DNA of 47,187 nt from CANKJK01 sp964400405. Lineage in GTDB: Bacteria; Acidobacteriota; Vicinamibacteria; Vicinamibacterales; UBA2999. Positions 7,660-17,158 of the stretch are shown piece after piece. The translations under genes and the position numbers were made by a program. Numbering within the stretch: position 1 is the stretch's first letter; the number at the start of each line of letters is the position of its first letter. A model generated the notes under the pieces. The model searched no databases. It was not told the origin of the DNA and saw only the letters and a list, made by a program, of their open reading frames with translations. The DNA is taken from assembly GCA_964400405.1 (NCBI GenBank), contig CAYNUO010000018.1, positions 1-47,187 on the forward strand. The letters are read 5' to 3'.

Positions 7660-8730
7660 CTACGCGATCGTGACCTTCGGCGACAGGTAGACGTCCTGGA
7701 TCGCGTTCAGCAGACCCGCGCCTTCCTTCAGCGGGCGCTGGAACGCCTTACGGCCGGAGATCAGCCCCATGCCTCCGGCGCGCTTGTTGATCACGGCGGT
7801 CTTCACCGCTTCCTGAAGGTCGCTCTCACCGGATGACGCGCCGCCCGAGTTGATCAGCCCCTGCCGGCCCATGTAGCAGTTCGCCACCTGGTAGCGCGTG
7901 AGGTCGATCGGGTGGTCCGTCGTCAGCTCCGAGTAGACCTTCTTGTGCGTCTTGCCGAAGTTGATCGCGTTGTAGCCGCCGTTGGTCTCCGGCAGCTTCT
8001 GCTTGATGATGTCGGCCTGGATCGTCACGCCGAGGTGGTTCGCCTGCCCGGTCAGGTCGGCGGCGAGGTGGTAGTCCACCTCCTTCGTCTTGAAGGCCGA
8101 GTTCCGCAGGTAGCACCAGAGCACGGTGAACATCCCGAGTTCGTGCGCCTGCTCGAACATCGTCGTGACTTCCTGGATCTGCCGCTTCGATTCCTCGGAG
8201 CCGAAGTAGATCGTCGCGCCGACCCCCTGCGCGCCCATGTTCCACGCCTGCTTGATGGACGCGAACCGGATCTGGTCGAACGCGTTCGGGTACGAGATGA
8301 ACTCGTTGTGGTTGAACTTGACGATGAACGGAATCAGGTGCGCGTAGCGGCGGGACACGCTGCCCAGCACGCCGAGCGTCGAGGCCACCGCGTTGCAGCC
8401 GCCCTCGATGGCGAGCTTCACGATGTTCTCGGGGTCGAAGTAGTCGGGGTTCGGCGCAAACGACGCGCCAGCCGAGTGCTCGATGCCCTGGTCGACCGGC
8501 AGGATCGACACATAGCCGGTCTTTCCGAGGCGGCCGTGGTCGAACAGGCTCTGCAGGCTTCCCAGCACGCGCGGCGACCGGTCCGACGCGCCGAAGAGAC
8601 GATCGACCGAGTCCGGACCAGGCAGGTGCAGCCGGCTGGCCGGGATCGTCTTCGACTGGTAGGTCAGCAGGCTCGCGTCGGAGCCGAGAATGGATTCGAT
8701 ATCAACTGTGCTGGCTGGGGCCACGGTCAC
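7660..8730 (-). CDS. fbaB: Fructose-bisphosphate aldolase, class I (FbaB/archaeal type)
   Basis: 356 residues. It cleaves fructose 1,6-bisphosphate to the two triose phosphates by a lysine Schiff base, with no metal. Sequence signs of the DhnA/FbaB type are YVSILPVDQGIEHSAG near residue 90, the FIVKFNHNEF strand, GAQGVGATIYFGSE, ADIIKQKLPE and NFGKTHKK, and a phosphate-binding end INSGGASSG and AGGMGLISGRKAFQRP. The N-terminal 50 residues before PGPDSVDRLF vary in the family. The start codon is GTG at 8728-8730; a TAGGAT box lies 13 bases upstream. Convergent with the M49-like gene, the two stop codons touching. Probably the glycolytic/gluconeogenic aldolase of this organism. Confidence 0.95.
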   Translation of the reverse strand: MTVAPASTVDIESILGSDASLLTYQSKTIPASRLHLPGPDSVDRLFGASDRSPRVLGSLQSLFDHGRLGKTGYVSILPVDQGIEHSAGASFAPNPDYFDPENIVKLAIEGGCNAVASTLGVLGSVSRRYAHLIPFIVKFNHNEFISYPNAFDQIRFASIKQAWNMGAQGVGATIYFGSEESKRQIQEVTTMFEQAHELGMFTVLWCYLRNSAFKTKEVDYHLAADLTGQANHLGVTIQADIIKQKLPETNGGYNAINFGKTHKKVYSELTTDHPIDLTRYQVANCYMGRQGLINSGGASSGESDLQEAVKTAVINKRAGGMGLISGRKAFQRPLKEGAGLLNAIQDVYLSPKVTIA

Positions 8731-8749
8731 CTCGTGAGCGTCGATCCTA

Positions 8750-9964
8750 TCAAACGGCGGCGTCCACGGATCCGCCCGTCGCGAGCGCGGTCTTCTTCCG
8801 GGACACCGGGAACTCGAGGTCCACGACGTCCATTTCTGTCGTGGCTTTCAGCACCATCTCCTCGATCGGCAACGCGGTTTCCGCGCGCTCGATGTCGTGA
8901 AGGCGCGCTTTGGTCAGTGGATTGCGTGGCGTGAAGAGCGTGCAGCAGTCCTGGTCGGGAATGATCGAGATGGGATACGTGCCGAGGCGCTTGGCCTCAT
9001 CCATGATCTCGTCCTTGTCCATGCCGATGAGCGGCCGGAACAGCGGTAACGTCGCCGCCGAGCCGACCACGGCCAGGTTCTCGAGCGTCTGCGAGGCCAC
9101 CTGCCCCACCGCGTCGCCGGTCACGAGCGCCTGGGCGCGCCGCATCCCTGCAATCCGTTCCGCGATGCGCAGCATGAGCCGACGGTAGACCACCACGCGC
9201 ATCGGGCCAGGAATCGCCAGCAGGACCTGCTGCTGGATCTCTCCGAAGGGGACGAGATACAGCCGCGACTTGTGCTGGTAGCGCGTCAGGAGCTCCGCGA
9301 GCTGCTGTGCCTTCTCGACCGACGCGCGGGACAGGATCGGATAGCTGTGGAAATGGATGAAGGTGACGTCGCAGCCGCGCTTCATCATCCGCCACGCCGC
9401 GACCGGCGAATCGATGCCCCCTGAGAGCAGACACGCCACGCGCCCCGCCGTCCCGGTCGGCAGCCCGCCGGCGCCGCGCTCCTTGCCGAAGTAGTAGAAG
9501 GCGTCGCGCGTCAGCATCTGCACGTGAATCGTCAACTCGGCGTTGGTGAGGTCCACCTTCCACCCGCGCGCCTCGTGGATGCGCCCGCCGACCTCGCGCT
9601 CGATCTGCGGCGACGGCATCGGGAAACGCTTGTCTGCCCGGCGCGCCGACACGCGAAAACTCGCAGGCACCCGGTCCCCGAGGTCGGCGAGAATCGCCTT
9701 CGCGATCGCGTCGAGGTCGAGCGGCGCCCGGCCCGCGTAGGAGTAGTTGGCGATGCCGAAGACGGTGCGGATGCGCTCACCGACCTGCGCTGGGTCCGCC
9801 GTCGGGCCCAGCACCACTTCGATGCGGCCCATGACGCTCTTCACCGCCGTCACGTCAAGGTCCGACACCGCGCGACGGATGTTGCGGATCAGCCGCGTGA
9901 GAAACCACGGCCGGTTCTTCCCCTTGAGGGCGATCTCCTGGTAGTGAACGACGAACGAGGTCAT
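8750..9964 (-). CDS. thiI: tRNA 4-thiouridine synthetase / sulfurtransferase ThiI, lacking rhodanese domain
   Basis: 404 residues. It adenylates uridine 8 of tRNA and replaces the oxygen with sulfur; in many bacteria it also serves thiamine thiazole synthesis. An N-terminal ferredoxin-like and THUMP region (residues 1-165) binds tRNA, followed by a PP-loop ATP pyrophosphatase with SGGIDSP at residues 181-187 and an IIPDQDCCTLF segment carrying cysteines 340 and 341, one of which matches the catalytic cysteine of the AANH domain. The protein stops about 60 residues later, so the C-terminal rhodanese domain of the E. coli enzyme is absent, as in Bacillus-type ThiI, which takes sulfur from a partner desulfurase. 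No iscS/nifZ homologue is next door. The adenosyltransferase gene lies ten bases upstream on the same strand. Confidence 0.95.
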   Translation of the reverse strand: MTSFVVHYQEIALKGKNRPWFLTRLIRNIRRAVSDLDVTAVKSVMGRIEVVLGPTADPAQVGERIRTVFGIANYSYAGRAPLDLDAIAKAILADLGDRVPASFRVSARRADKRFPMPSPQIEREVGGRIHEARGWKVDLTNAELTIHVQMLTRDAFYYFGKERGAGGLPTGTAGRVACLLSGGIDSPVAAWRMMKRGCDVTFIHFHSYPILSRASVEKAQQLAELLTRYQHKSRLYLVPFGEIQQQVLLAIPGPMRVVVYRRLMLRIAERIAGMRRAQALVTGDAVGQVASQTLENLAVVGSAATLPLFRPLIGMDKDEIMDEAKRLGTYPISIIPDQDCCTLFTPRNPLTKARLHDIERAETALPIEEMVLKATTEMDVVDLEFPVSRKKTALATGGSVDAAV

Positions 9965-9974
9965 TCCGTGGTCT

Positions 9975-10508
9975 TTACCACTCGGTCTCGGGAATGCCCT
10001 TCCGGTGGTTCACGGCGCGGGCGACGACGAACAGGCAGTCGGACAGGCGATTCAGATACTTCACCACCACGGCTTCGACGCCGTCCAGCGTGACGACGCG
10101 CCGCTCGGCCCTGCGGCAGACCGTCCGGGCCAGATGCAGGGCGGCTCCGGCCGGCGTTCCGCCCGGCATGATGAACGCCCGCAGCGGCGGCAGTTCGGCC
10201 TCGAGCCGGTCGATCGCCTGCTCGAGCACGGCGACGTCCTCATCCGTCACGGTCGCCTTGGTCACACGCTTCGCGATCTTCGCGGCGGGGTCGGCCAGCC
10301 GCGCGCCAAGCGCGAAGAGCTTCGGCTGGATTGCGTCGAGCAGCGCGGCAATGTCGTCCGGCACGCCTGACGCGCGCACCACGCCGATGCACGCGTTCAG
10401 CTCATCGACCTCCCCGTACGCATCGACACGCGGGTCGGCCTTGGAGACGCGGGTGTTGTCGAAGAGCGACGTTTGGCCGGCGTCGCCGGTTTTCGTGTAG
10501 ATTTTCAC
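9975..10508 (-). CDS. Cob(I)yrinic acid a,c-diamide adenosyltransferase, PduO type
   Basis: 177 residues from GTG at 10506-10508. The frame is open further upstream, but VKIYTKTGDAGQTSLFDNT is the standard N-terminus of the PduO family and GAGGGA precedes this GTG. The enzyme transfers adenosyl from ATP to cob(I)alamin to make coenzyme B12. Diagnostic motifs: TKTGDAGQTSL (ATP phosphate site), RVDAYGEVDELNACIG, FIMPGGTPAGAALHLART, CRRAERRVV and the C-terminal VKYLNRLSDCLFVVAR with the RxSD motif. Nothing else of B12 synthesis lies nearby, which suggests corrinoid salvage or a distant cluster. A TATAAT sequence sits on the minus strand at 10542-10537, about 28 bases before the start, between this gene and divergent mutY. 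Confidence 0.95.
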   Translation of the reverse strand: MKIYTKTGDAGQTSLFDNTRVSKADPRVDAYGEVDELNACIGVVRASGVPDDIAALLDAIQPKLFALGARLADPAAKIAKRVTKATVTDEDVAVLEQAIDRLEAELPPLRAFIMPGGTPAGAALHLARTVCRRAERRVVTLDGVEAVVVKYLNRLSDCLFVVARAVNHRKGIPETEW

Positions 10509-10536
10509 TCTCGCCGGTCCCTCGTGGTGAGCCCAG

Positions 10537-10542
10537 ATTATA
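10537..10542 (-). promoter_or_regulatory. TATAAT -10 box in the adenosyltransferase / mutY divergent gap
   Basis: The minus strand reads TATAAT exactly, 28 bases before the adenosyltransferase GTG. On the plus strand the same bases read ATTATAC, seven bases before the mutY ATG (TTATACGGCCGCATG), very like the def start region (TTATGGCCGCATG). No convincing -35 box was seen. The whole divergent gap is 41 bases, so promoters for both genes must lie here if they are not read from further away. Confidence 0.45.
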
Positions 10543-10549
10543 CGGCCGC

Positions 10550-11224
<675 letters not shown>

Positions 11225-11279
11225 AAGCTGCGCGCTTCTCGGGGCACCCCGTTCGGCGCCACCCGGGTGGAGCGCTTCG

Positions 11280-11678
11280 ATGACCTCGACTCTCAACGTC
11301 GTTGCGGCGGTCATCCTGCGGGACGGGCGCTATCTGGTGACACGCCGCCTGAAGGACACGCACCTGGCCGGCTTCTGGGAGTTTCCGGGCGGCAAGGTGG
11401 ATGCGGGCGAGACGGAGGCCGACGCGCTCGCGCGTGAGATCGACGAGGAACTCGCCGTGGGCTGCACGGTCGGCGCGCTGATCCTCCGGACCACGCACGA
11501 GTACCCGGAACGTTCGGTGACGCTGGCGTTCTATGCGTGCACGCTGGCCGGCGAGCCGAGCCCCGTGCTCGGCCAGGAGATGCAGTGGGTGGAACCGGCC
11601 GGGCTCCGGGCGCTGGACTTCCCCCCGGCGGACGAGGAGCTGATCGCGCTGCTCAGCGCGGCGCTTCCTGAAGCATAG
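11280..11678 (+). CDS. mutT: 8-oxo-dGTP diphosphatase MutT (NUDIX)
   Basis: 132 residues, the size of MutT. The NUDIX box is intact: GGKVDAGETEADALAREIDE followed by ELAV fits GX5EX7REUXEEXGU. FWEFPGGK just before it is the classic MutT start of the box, and RTTHEYPERSVTLAFYAC and EMQWVEPAGL match the remaining core strands. The enzyme hydrolyses 8-oxo-dGTP to the monophosphate so that oxidised guanine is not incorporated. It begins 55 bases after the short mutY, so the two branches of the GO oxidative repair system are adjacent; the intact box shows this is a true hydrolase, not a detached MutY C-terminal domain. Its 3' end overlaps ygfZ on the other strand by 26 bases. Confidence 0.92.
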   Translation: MTSTLNVVAAVILRDGRYLVTRRLKDTHLAGFWEFPGGKVDAGETEADALAREIDEELAVGCTVGALILRTTHEYPERSVTLAFYACTLAGEPSPVLGQEMQWVEPAGLRALDFPPADEELIALLSAALPEA

Positions 11679-12657
11679 GCAGCGCGCTGACCAGGGCGGC
11701 GCGGCCCGACGCGGTCGTCACGGTCGCGCCCGGCTTCGCGTGGTCGCGGTGCAGGTACGCGAGCGCAATCGACCCGAGCGACGGCGACACGGCGGACGAC
11801 GTGATCCAGCCGACCTCGTGGTTGCCGGCGTCAAGCTTCTCGCCTCGCGCCACCGGCCCTTCGCCTTCGATGCGGAGGCCGACGAGCCGCTTCGCGACGC
11901 GCCCGTGGCCGCGGTGCAGCACGCGGACGATGATCTCCTGGCCGACGTAGCAGCCCTTCGTCATCGAGATGGCGCGCGCTTCGATCCCGGCTTCGAGCGG
12001 AATGATCTGCTCGTCCATGTCGACGCCGTAGACCGGCCAGCCCGCCTCGATGCGCGCCGCCTCGACGGCCTCCGGCCCAACGGCCCGCGCTCCGGCGGCA
12101 TCGAGCACGGCTCGAAGCGCCGCCTCATCATCGGCGGCGGTGTACAGCACGAAGCCCGGGACGCCGAGCCGGTCGATGCGCGCCACGACGGCCGCGCCCG
12201 CATCGCGCGGCACGCGGGCGTTCCGGCACTGCGCCCATGTGCCCAGCTCGCCGAGTGAGTCCGGCGCACCGAGCACCGTCGCGATCACCTTCGCCGCCTC
12301 CGGACCGTGGACCTCGATCCGGCGCAGATCCCGGCTGACGTCGGCCACCTGCACGTCTTCCGTGAAGATGAACTGATCGAGCCGGGCCGCCACGCCGGCC
12401 GTCTCCGCCTCCGGCACGTCCAGCAGGATCGTGTCGCCGGATTCGAGCACATGCATGTCGGTGGTCATGCGCCCGTTGGCCGTCAGCCACGCGGCGTAGC
12501 ACCCGGTGCCGGGCTTGAGCGCGGCGGTGTCGTTGGTCAGCAGCCCGTGCAGATACGTACCGCGGTCGCGGCCCGACAGCACGAGCAGCCCGCGCGGCGC
12601 GACGGTCGCCACGACCGCGTGCGTGCGGAGCTGCTGGTAGTCTTCGGGCAAGGTCAT
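11653..12657 (-). CDS. ygfZ: Folate-binding protein YgfZ (GcvT-like, Fe-S cluster repair)
   Basis: 334 residues. The protein has the aminomethyltransferase (GcvT) fold, and the YgfZ signature KGCYVGQEIIVRVLHRGH occurs near residue 236, with the conserved cysteine of K-G-C-Y-x-G-Q-E. Family members bind tetrahydrofolate and support assembly or repair of certain Fe-S enzymes, including radical-SAM MiaB, in E. coli. Upstream segments LLTNDTAALKPGTGCYAAWL and TDMHVLESGDTILLDVPE match the folate-binding core. Context: directly opposite mutT and 19 bases from a divergent hydrolase. The adjacency to the Fe-S-containing MutY and to MutT is suggestive of a shared oxidative-stress theme, but that is inference. 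Start ATG 12655-12657. Confidence 0.93.
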   Translation of the reverse strand: MTLPEDYQQLRTHAVVATVAPRGLLVLSGRDRGTYLHGLLTNDTAALKPGTGCYAAWLTANGRMTTDMHVLESGDTILLDVPEAETAGVAARLDQFIFTEDVQVADVSRDLRRIEVHGPEAAKVIATVLGAPDSLGELGTWAQCRNARVPRDAGAAVVARIDRLGVPGFVLYTAADDEAALRAVLDAAGARAVGPEAVEAARIEAGWPVYGVDMDEQIIPLEAGIEARAISMTKGCYVGQEIIVRVLHRGHGRVAKRLVGLRIEGEGPVARGEKLDAGNHEVGWITSSAVSPSLGSIALAYLHRDHAKPGATVTTASGRAALVSALPMLQEAPR

Positions 12658-12663
12658 TGCTGG

Positions 12664-12669
12664 TAGGAT
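12664..12669 (+). promoter_or_regulatory. TAGGAT -10-like box seven bases before a start codon
   Basis: TAGGAT matches TANNNT and is followed by seven bases and the ATG of the alpha/beta hydrolase. No ribosome-binding site fits in those seven bases, so the expected message would start at the ATG. Inference from spacing only. Confidence 0.4.
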
Positions 12670-12676
12670 TCGAAAA

Positions 12677-14344
12677 ATGTCTCAAGTTCATTCTATCCGG
12701 GCGGTCCTCGCTCTCAGGGCGTTGCTGGCGCTGGCGGCCTGGCCCGCTCTCGCCGCCGCACAGCCCGCCCTCGGAACGGTCACGAGCGGGTACGTCGTGT
12801 TCGTCGGTGGCAACCCGATCGGGCGGGAGGATGTAACCGTCGAGCGGACAGCCGAGACGCTGACGATCACGGGCCGGGAGCGCATCTCCGCGCCGGTCAA
12901 CGTGGCGATTGAGGCGGCCGAGGTCCGGTACACGGCTGACTGGACGCCGGTCTCAATGAACATCAGCGGTCAGATCAGGGGCCGGTTCTTCGGGCTGAAG
13001 GTCGCGTTCAGCGGAACCGAGGCATCCGTCGAGACCAACGACGCCGGCACCATCACCACCAAGACCGACAAGGTCTCGCCGAAGACGGTGATCGTGCCCA
13101 ACGTCTTCTTCGGCGCCTACGAGGCACTGGCGCAGCGCCTGATGAGCGCACCGGCCGGCACCGCGTTGTTCGCGTACGTGGCGCCGCAGGCCGAACTGCC
13201 CGTGCGGGTCGTCGCCGTGGAGAACGACCGCGTGCAGACGGGCCGGTCCGTGCTGAGCCTGCGCCGGCACACGATCGCGATCCCCGGCCCCGGCGGTGAC
13301 CTGATGATGCAGCTGACCGCGGACGAGAACGGACACCTCGTGCGGTTGACCGTTCCCGTGCAGAGCCTCGACATCGTCCGGGAGGACGTGGCCGCCTCCA
13401 GCGCCAGAATGCTGACGCACTCCAATCCGACCGACGACCCCATCACGATCCCGGCCGAGGGTTTCAACCTCTCCGGCACGCTGACGCGGCCGAAGACGCC
13501 GGCGGCGAAGAATCCCGCCGTCGTGCTGCTGGCCGGGTCGAACGTCTCGGACCGCGACAGCGTCGTGGCGGGTGTCGCCATCATGAGCCAGCTCGCGGGT
13601 TCACTCGCCGACGCCGGCTACATCGTGCTGCGCTTCGACAAACGCGGCACCGGCCAGTCCGGCGGGCGCGCGGAAGCCGCCACGCTGTCCGACTTCGCGA
13701 ACGATGCGCGCCTGGCGCTCCGGTGGCTCTCGAACCGGAAGGACGTCGACACGAAGCGCATCGCGCTCGTGGGACACAGCGAAGGCGCGGCGGTCGCGCT
13801 GGTCACCGCGGCCCGCGATGGCAAGGTCGCGGCCGTCGCGTCGATCGCCGGGCCGTCCACGACCGGTGCGGAGCTCGTGCTCGAGCAGCAGAGTCACGCC
13901 CTCGACCTGGCGAAGGCCACCGCGGAGGAACGCGAGCAGAAGGTCGCGCTGCAGAAAGCCATCCACGCCGCCGTACTCACGGGCACCGGGTGGGATCTGA
14001 TCCCGCGGCAGTTCCGGGCGGCCGATACACCGTGGTTCCAGAGCTTCCTGCAGTACGACCCGGCGAAGCCGCTCAAGGACATCGAGCAGCCCCTGCTGAT
14101 CCTGCAGGGCGAGCTGGATCAGCAGGTCCCCGTCGCGCATGCCGACCGGCTTGGCGCGCTCGCGAAGAAGGTCAGCAAGTCGAAAGCCATCGACGTGATC
14201 ACGGTGAAGGGCGTCAACCACCTGCTCGTCCCGGCGACGACGGGTGAGGTCACCGAGTACGGCGCGCTCGCCGACCGCAATGTCAGCAAGGACCTCACGA
14301 AGAGCCTGACCGACTGGCTGGCGCGGGCACTGCCCGCGCGATAG
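12677..14344 (+). CDS. Exported alpha/beta hydrolase (S33-like) with N-terminal beta domain
   Basis: 555 residues. The N-terminus has a signal peptide (AVLALRALLALAAWPALAAA) ending before residue 30. Residues 30-255 form a beta-rich domain of unknown role (FVGGNPIGREDVTVER, FFGAYEALAQRLM), a pattern seen in DUF3108-like or thioesterase-associated exported hydrolases. Residues 260-555 are the catalytic fold: RPKTPAAKNPAVVLLAGS, LRFDKRGTGQSGG, nucleophile motif IALVGHSEGAA with S368, acid in LLILQGELDQQVP and histidine in VKGVNHLLVP. It should cleave an ester, thioester or peptide bond in the periplasm. A TAGGAT box precedes the ATG by seven bases. panC follows after 37 bases, but no functional link with pantothenate synthesis is evident. 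Confidence 0.85.
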   Translation: MSQVHSIRAVLALRALLALAAWPALAAAQPALGTVTSGYVVFVGGNPIGREDVTVERTAETLTITGRERISAPVNVAIEAAEVRYTADWTPVSMNISGQIRGRFFGLKVAFSGTEASVETNDAGTITTKTDKVSPKTVIVPNVFFGAYEALAQRLMSAPAGTALFAYVAPQAELPVRVVAVENDRVQTGRSVLSLRRHTIAIPGPGGDLMMQLTADENGHLVRLTVPVQSLDIVREDVAASSARMLTHSNPTDDPITIPAEGFNLSGTLTRPKTPAAKNPAVVLLAGSNVSDRDSVVAGVAIMSQLAGSLADAGYIVLRFDKRGTGQSGGRAEAATLSDFANDARLALRWLSNRKDVDTKRIALVGHSEGAAVALVTAARDGKVAAVASIAGPSTTGAELVLEQQSHALDLAKATAEEREQKVALQKAIHAAVLTGTGWDLIPRQFRAADTPWFQSFLQYDPAKPLKDIEQPLLILQGELDQQVPVAHADRLGALAKKVSKSKAIDVITVKGVNHLLVPATTGEVTEYGALADRNVSKDLTKSLTDWLARALPAR

Positions 14345-14381
14345 GGCCTCGCCTCAGGCCACGCGCCTTCCTGCCGCCGCC

Positions 14382-15242
14382 ATGCCCGACGCGCCGCGCC
14401 AGTTCACATCCATCGCCGACCTGCGCGCGTTCCTGGCGGACCGCCGGTCCAGCGGCAGCGTCGGCTTCGTCCCGACGATGGGCGCACTGCACGAGGGCCA
14501 CGCGTCGCTCGTCCGGCGGGCCCGCGCCCAGGACGCGACAGTCGTGGTCAGCGTCTTCGTGAACCCGCTGCAGTTCGACCGGCCTGAGGATCTGGAGCGT
14601 TACCCGAGAACGCTCGATGCCGACGTCGCGCTCTGCGCCGGCCTCGGCGTCGACGCCGTCTTTGCGCCCGCGCCGGCCGACATGTATCCGGCAACGCCGC
14701 TGATGGGCATCACCGTCGGGCCGCTCGGCGACCACCTCTGCGGGCCGTCGCGGCCCGGCCACTTTGCCGGCGTGGCGACCGTGGTCATGAAGCTCCTGCA
14801 GATCGTGCAGCCGGACCGGGCGTATTTCGGGGAGAAGGACGCCCAGCAGCTCGCCGTCATCCGGCAGCTCGTGGCGGAGTTCAACGTGCCGGTGGAGATC
14901 GTGGGCATGCCGACGGTCCGGGAGTCCGACGGCCTCGCGATGAGCTCGCGGAACCGGCGCCTCGATGCCAGGGGCCGGCAGTCCGGCCTCGCCCTCGTCA
15001 AGGCAATCTGGACCACCGTGCACGCGATTTCGACCGGGGCGAGCCCGACCGACGCGCGGGCAGCCGGAGCCGCCTCCGTGCCGGACGACGGTTCCGTCCG
15101 TCTGGAATATCTGGAGGTGGTGGACGCGGTAACCATGGAACCGGTCAGCCGCGTCGAGCGGCCGGCCCTCGTCGCCGGCGCCCTCTGGGTGGGCAGCGTG
15201 CGCCTCATCGACAACATGCCGGTCACGCCGCCGGTCCGCTGA
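14382..15242 (+). CDS. panC: Pantothenate synthetase
   Basis: 286 residues. It joins pantoate and beta-alanine with ATP, the last step of vitamin B5 synthesis. It belongs to the HIGH-type nucleotidyltransferases: VGFVPTMGALHEGHASLV carries the GxLHxGH motif, followed by VVVSVFVNPLQF, YPRTLDADVALC, GPSRPGHFAGVATVV, FGEKDAQQLAVIRQLV and the KMSKS-equivalent ESDGLAMSSRNRRL. All expected substrate-binding stretches are visible. panD, which makes the beta-alanine, begins 76 bases downstream, forming a two-gene supply unit. panB and panE are not in the window. A GC-rich imperfect hairpin lies between panC and panD (15254-15283). Confidence 0.96.
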   Translation: MPDAPRQFTSIADLRAFLADRRSSGSVGFVPTMGALHEGHASLVRRARAQDATVVVSVFVNPLQFDRPEDLERYPRTLDADVALCAGLGVDAVFAPAPADMYPATPLMGITVGPLGDHLCGPSRPGHFAGVATVVMKLLQIVQPDRAYFGEKDAQQLAVIRQLVAEFNVPVEIVGMPTVRESDGLAMSSRNRRLDARGRQSGLALVKAIWTTVHAISTGASPTDARAAGAASVPDDGSVRLEYLEVVDAVTMEPVSRVERPALVAGALWVGSVRLIDNMPVTPPVR

Positions 15243-15318
15243 CCGGCGGACCCGGACCGCCCCCCGTCAGGCGGCCCGGTCGGGTACAGTGGAGGCGGGC
15301 CCGGGCGCTCAGACGACC

Positions 15319-15714
15319 ATGAACCTACGCCTCATCTGCAAGTCCAAGATTCACCACGCCACCGTCACCGGCGCCGACCTCCACTACATCGGCAGCATCG
15401 GGATCGACCGCGACCTGATGGACCTGAGCGACCTCGTGGCGGGCGAACAGGTGGCCGTGTGGAACGTGAACAACGGCCAGCGGATCGAGACCTATGCGAT
15501 TCCGCTGCCCCGGGGCTGCGGCCAGATCGTCGTCAACGGTGCCGCCGCGCGGCACTTCCACGCGGGCGACCGCGTGATCATCGCGGCATTCGCCGTCACC
15601 GACGAGACCATCACGCCGCGCATGATCGTGGTCGACGAGCAGAACCACTTCAAGCAGGAGCTGCCCGGCCACGACGTCTCCGAGCTGAACATGGAGATCC
15701 TGTCAGGCCGCTGA
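15319..15714 (+). CDS. panD: Aspartate 1-decarboxylase proenzyme
   Basis: 131 residues from ATG 15319; the frame is open ten codons further, but MNLRLICKSKIHHATVTGAD is the family N-terminus. The enzyme makes beta-alanine from aspartate and carries a pyruvoyl group produced by self-cleavage. The cleavage motif HYIGSIGIDRD places the scissile bond at G25-S26, and the aligned active-site residues K10 and the tyrosine of ETYAIPLP are present, as is IVVNGAAARHFHAGD. No panZ/PanM maturation factor is nearby, as is usual outside enterobacteria. It follows panC in the same direction and faces the histidine kinase gene 28 bases later, where CCGGCGAAGCCGG could act as a small terminator. Confidence 0.96.
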   Translation: MNLRLICKSKIHHATVTGADLHYIGSIGIDRDLMDLSDLVAGEQVAVWNVNNGQRIETYAIPLPRGCGQIVVNGAAARHFHAGDRVIIAAFAVTDETITPRMIVVDEQNHFKQELPGHDVSELNMEILSGR

Positions 15715-15742
15715 CGCGGCAGCCGGCGAAGCCGGAACTCTC

Positions 15743-17158
15743 TCAAGTTGCGGCCGGCAGCGTGATTCGCACCGTCGTGCCCTGGCCCTCGCCACCCGAC
15801 AGCGCGATCGATCCGCCGTTGGCCTCCACGGCCCATCGTGCGATGGAAAGTCCCAATCCGGCCCCACCGGAGAGTGCCGGCCTCCCGCGCGCCGGGTCGA
15901 CGCGATAGAAGCGATCGAACACCAGCGTCGACTCCGCCTCGGGCACGCCCGGGCCGGTGTCCGCCACGTCGACCAGTACCTGCTGCTCACCGGACCGCCG
16001 GATCGTGACGGTGATCGCGCCGCCGTCCGGTGTGAACTTCACCGCGTTGTGCAGCACGTTGACGAGCGCCTGCCGCAGCAGGACAGGGTCGACGAGGACG
16101 GCGACACCGTCACCGCCACTGACCGTCAGGCGCTGGTGCTTCTCGTCGGCGAGGACGGCCACCATGTCGGCCGCTTCCCTGACGACGCGTGCCAGCTCGA
16201 GCCGTTCCTTGCGCGACCCGGCCACGCCGCTGTCGGCCCGCGCCAGGTCCAGCAGCGTTTCGGCGAGCGTCGCCAGACGGTTCACGTCCTCGAGCATGCT
16301 GCCGATGACTTCCCGGTATTCCCCCGGCGTCTTCGCCCGCTCCAGACCCACTTCGCCGACGGCCCTGATCGCGGCCAGCGGAGTGCGCAGCTCGTGCGAC
16401 GCGTCGGCCGTGAATCGCTGGAGGCGCGCGATCGCGCCCTCCACGCGGTCGAAGAGGCCGTTGAACACGCCGGCCAGATGGGCCAGTTCCTCGTCCACAC
16501 CGTCCACCGGCAGGCGCTCGGAAAGATGCTCGGCCGACATGGTTTCCACCCGACGGGCCATGCGGGCGATGGGTTGGAGCGCGCGCCGCGTCAGCAGAAA
16601 GCCTGCAATGCCCGCGATGGCCAGCATCACGCCGAGCGACCACAGCGTGTCGACGACCCAGTCGCGCACGCGCTGGTTGGTCGGCTCGAGCGAGTACGCG
16701 ACACGCAGCAGGGCTGCCCGGTCGCCGTCGAACGTGCGCCGGTGGCTCGCCACCATCACCGGCGTCCCGTCCTCCAGGACGATCTCCCGTTCGGTGTACC
16801 CCCCTTCCCCCTCACCGGTGACTGGGGGACCGCCAAGACCCTTCTCGCCAAGTGTCTCCACGCGGTACAGCACCTCGCCCGCAGGCGAGAGGACCTCGAC
16901 GTAGCGCTCGAGTACGAAGCGCGACTCGGGATCAGTCTGCTCGCCGTCGCGCAGATACGCGTGGCCGTACTGGTCGAAGACGACCAGCCCCTCGACGGTC
17001 CGGAGGTCGCGCTCGATGTAGTTGCGCAGCTCCGCCCGGAGCTGCGTCTGCATGACGAACGACGTGCCCACGATGAAGACGAGCACGATCGCCGTCAGCA
17101 TCGCGAGATGCACGAGGGTCAGGCGGACGCGGAGGCGCCGGACGGGCAGCCAGGACAT
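15743..17158 (-). CDS. Sensor histidine kinase of a two-component system
   Basis: 471 residues. Architecture: short cytoplasmic start, transmembrane helix 1 at about 16-36, periplasmic sensor region 37-168, helix 2 at 172-190, HAMP linker 190-245, dimerisation/phosphoacceptor helix with FTADASHELRTPLAAI (H255), N box LVNVLHNAVKFTP (N371), G1 box DVADTGPGVP and G2 box GGAGLGLSIARWAVEANGG. This is an EnvZ/BaeS-class kinase that autophosphorylates and passes phosphate to the regulator encoded just before it. The start codon overlaps the regulator stop by one base (TGATG), so the pair is translationally coupled. The sensor domain is not a recognised ligand domain, so the signal is unknown. No target genes can be assigned. 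Confidence 0.94.
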   Translation of the reverse strand: MSWLPVRRLRVRLTLVHLAMLTAIVLVFIVGTSFVMQTQLRAELRNYIERDLRTVEGLVVFDQYGHAYLRDGEQTDPESRFVLERYVEVLSPAGEVLYRVETLGEKGLGGPPVTGEGEGGYTEREIVLEDGTPVMVASHRRTFDGDRAALLRVAYSLEPTNQRVRDWVVDTLWSLGVMLAIAGIAGFLLTRRALQPIARMARRVETMSAEHLSERLPVDGVDEELAHLAGVFNGLFDRVEGAIARLQRFTADASHELRTPLAAIRAVGEVGLERAKTPGEYREVIGSMLEDVNRLATLAETLLDLARADSGVAGSRKERLELARVVREAADMVAVLADEKHQRLTVSGGDGVAVLVDPVLLRQALVNVLHNAVKFTPDGGAITVTIRRSGEQQVLVDVADTGPGVPEAESTLVFDRFYRVDPARGRPALSGGAGLGLSIARWAVEANGGSIALSGGEGQGTTVRITLPAAT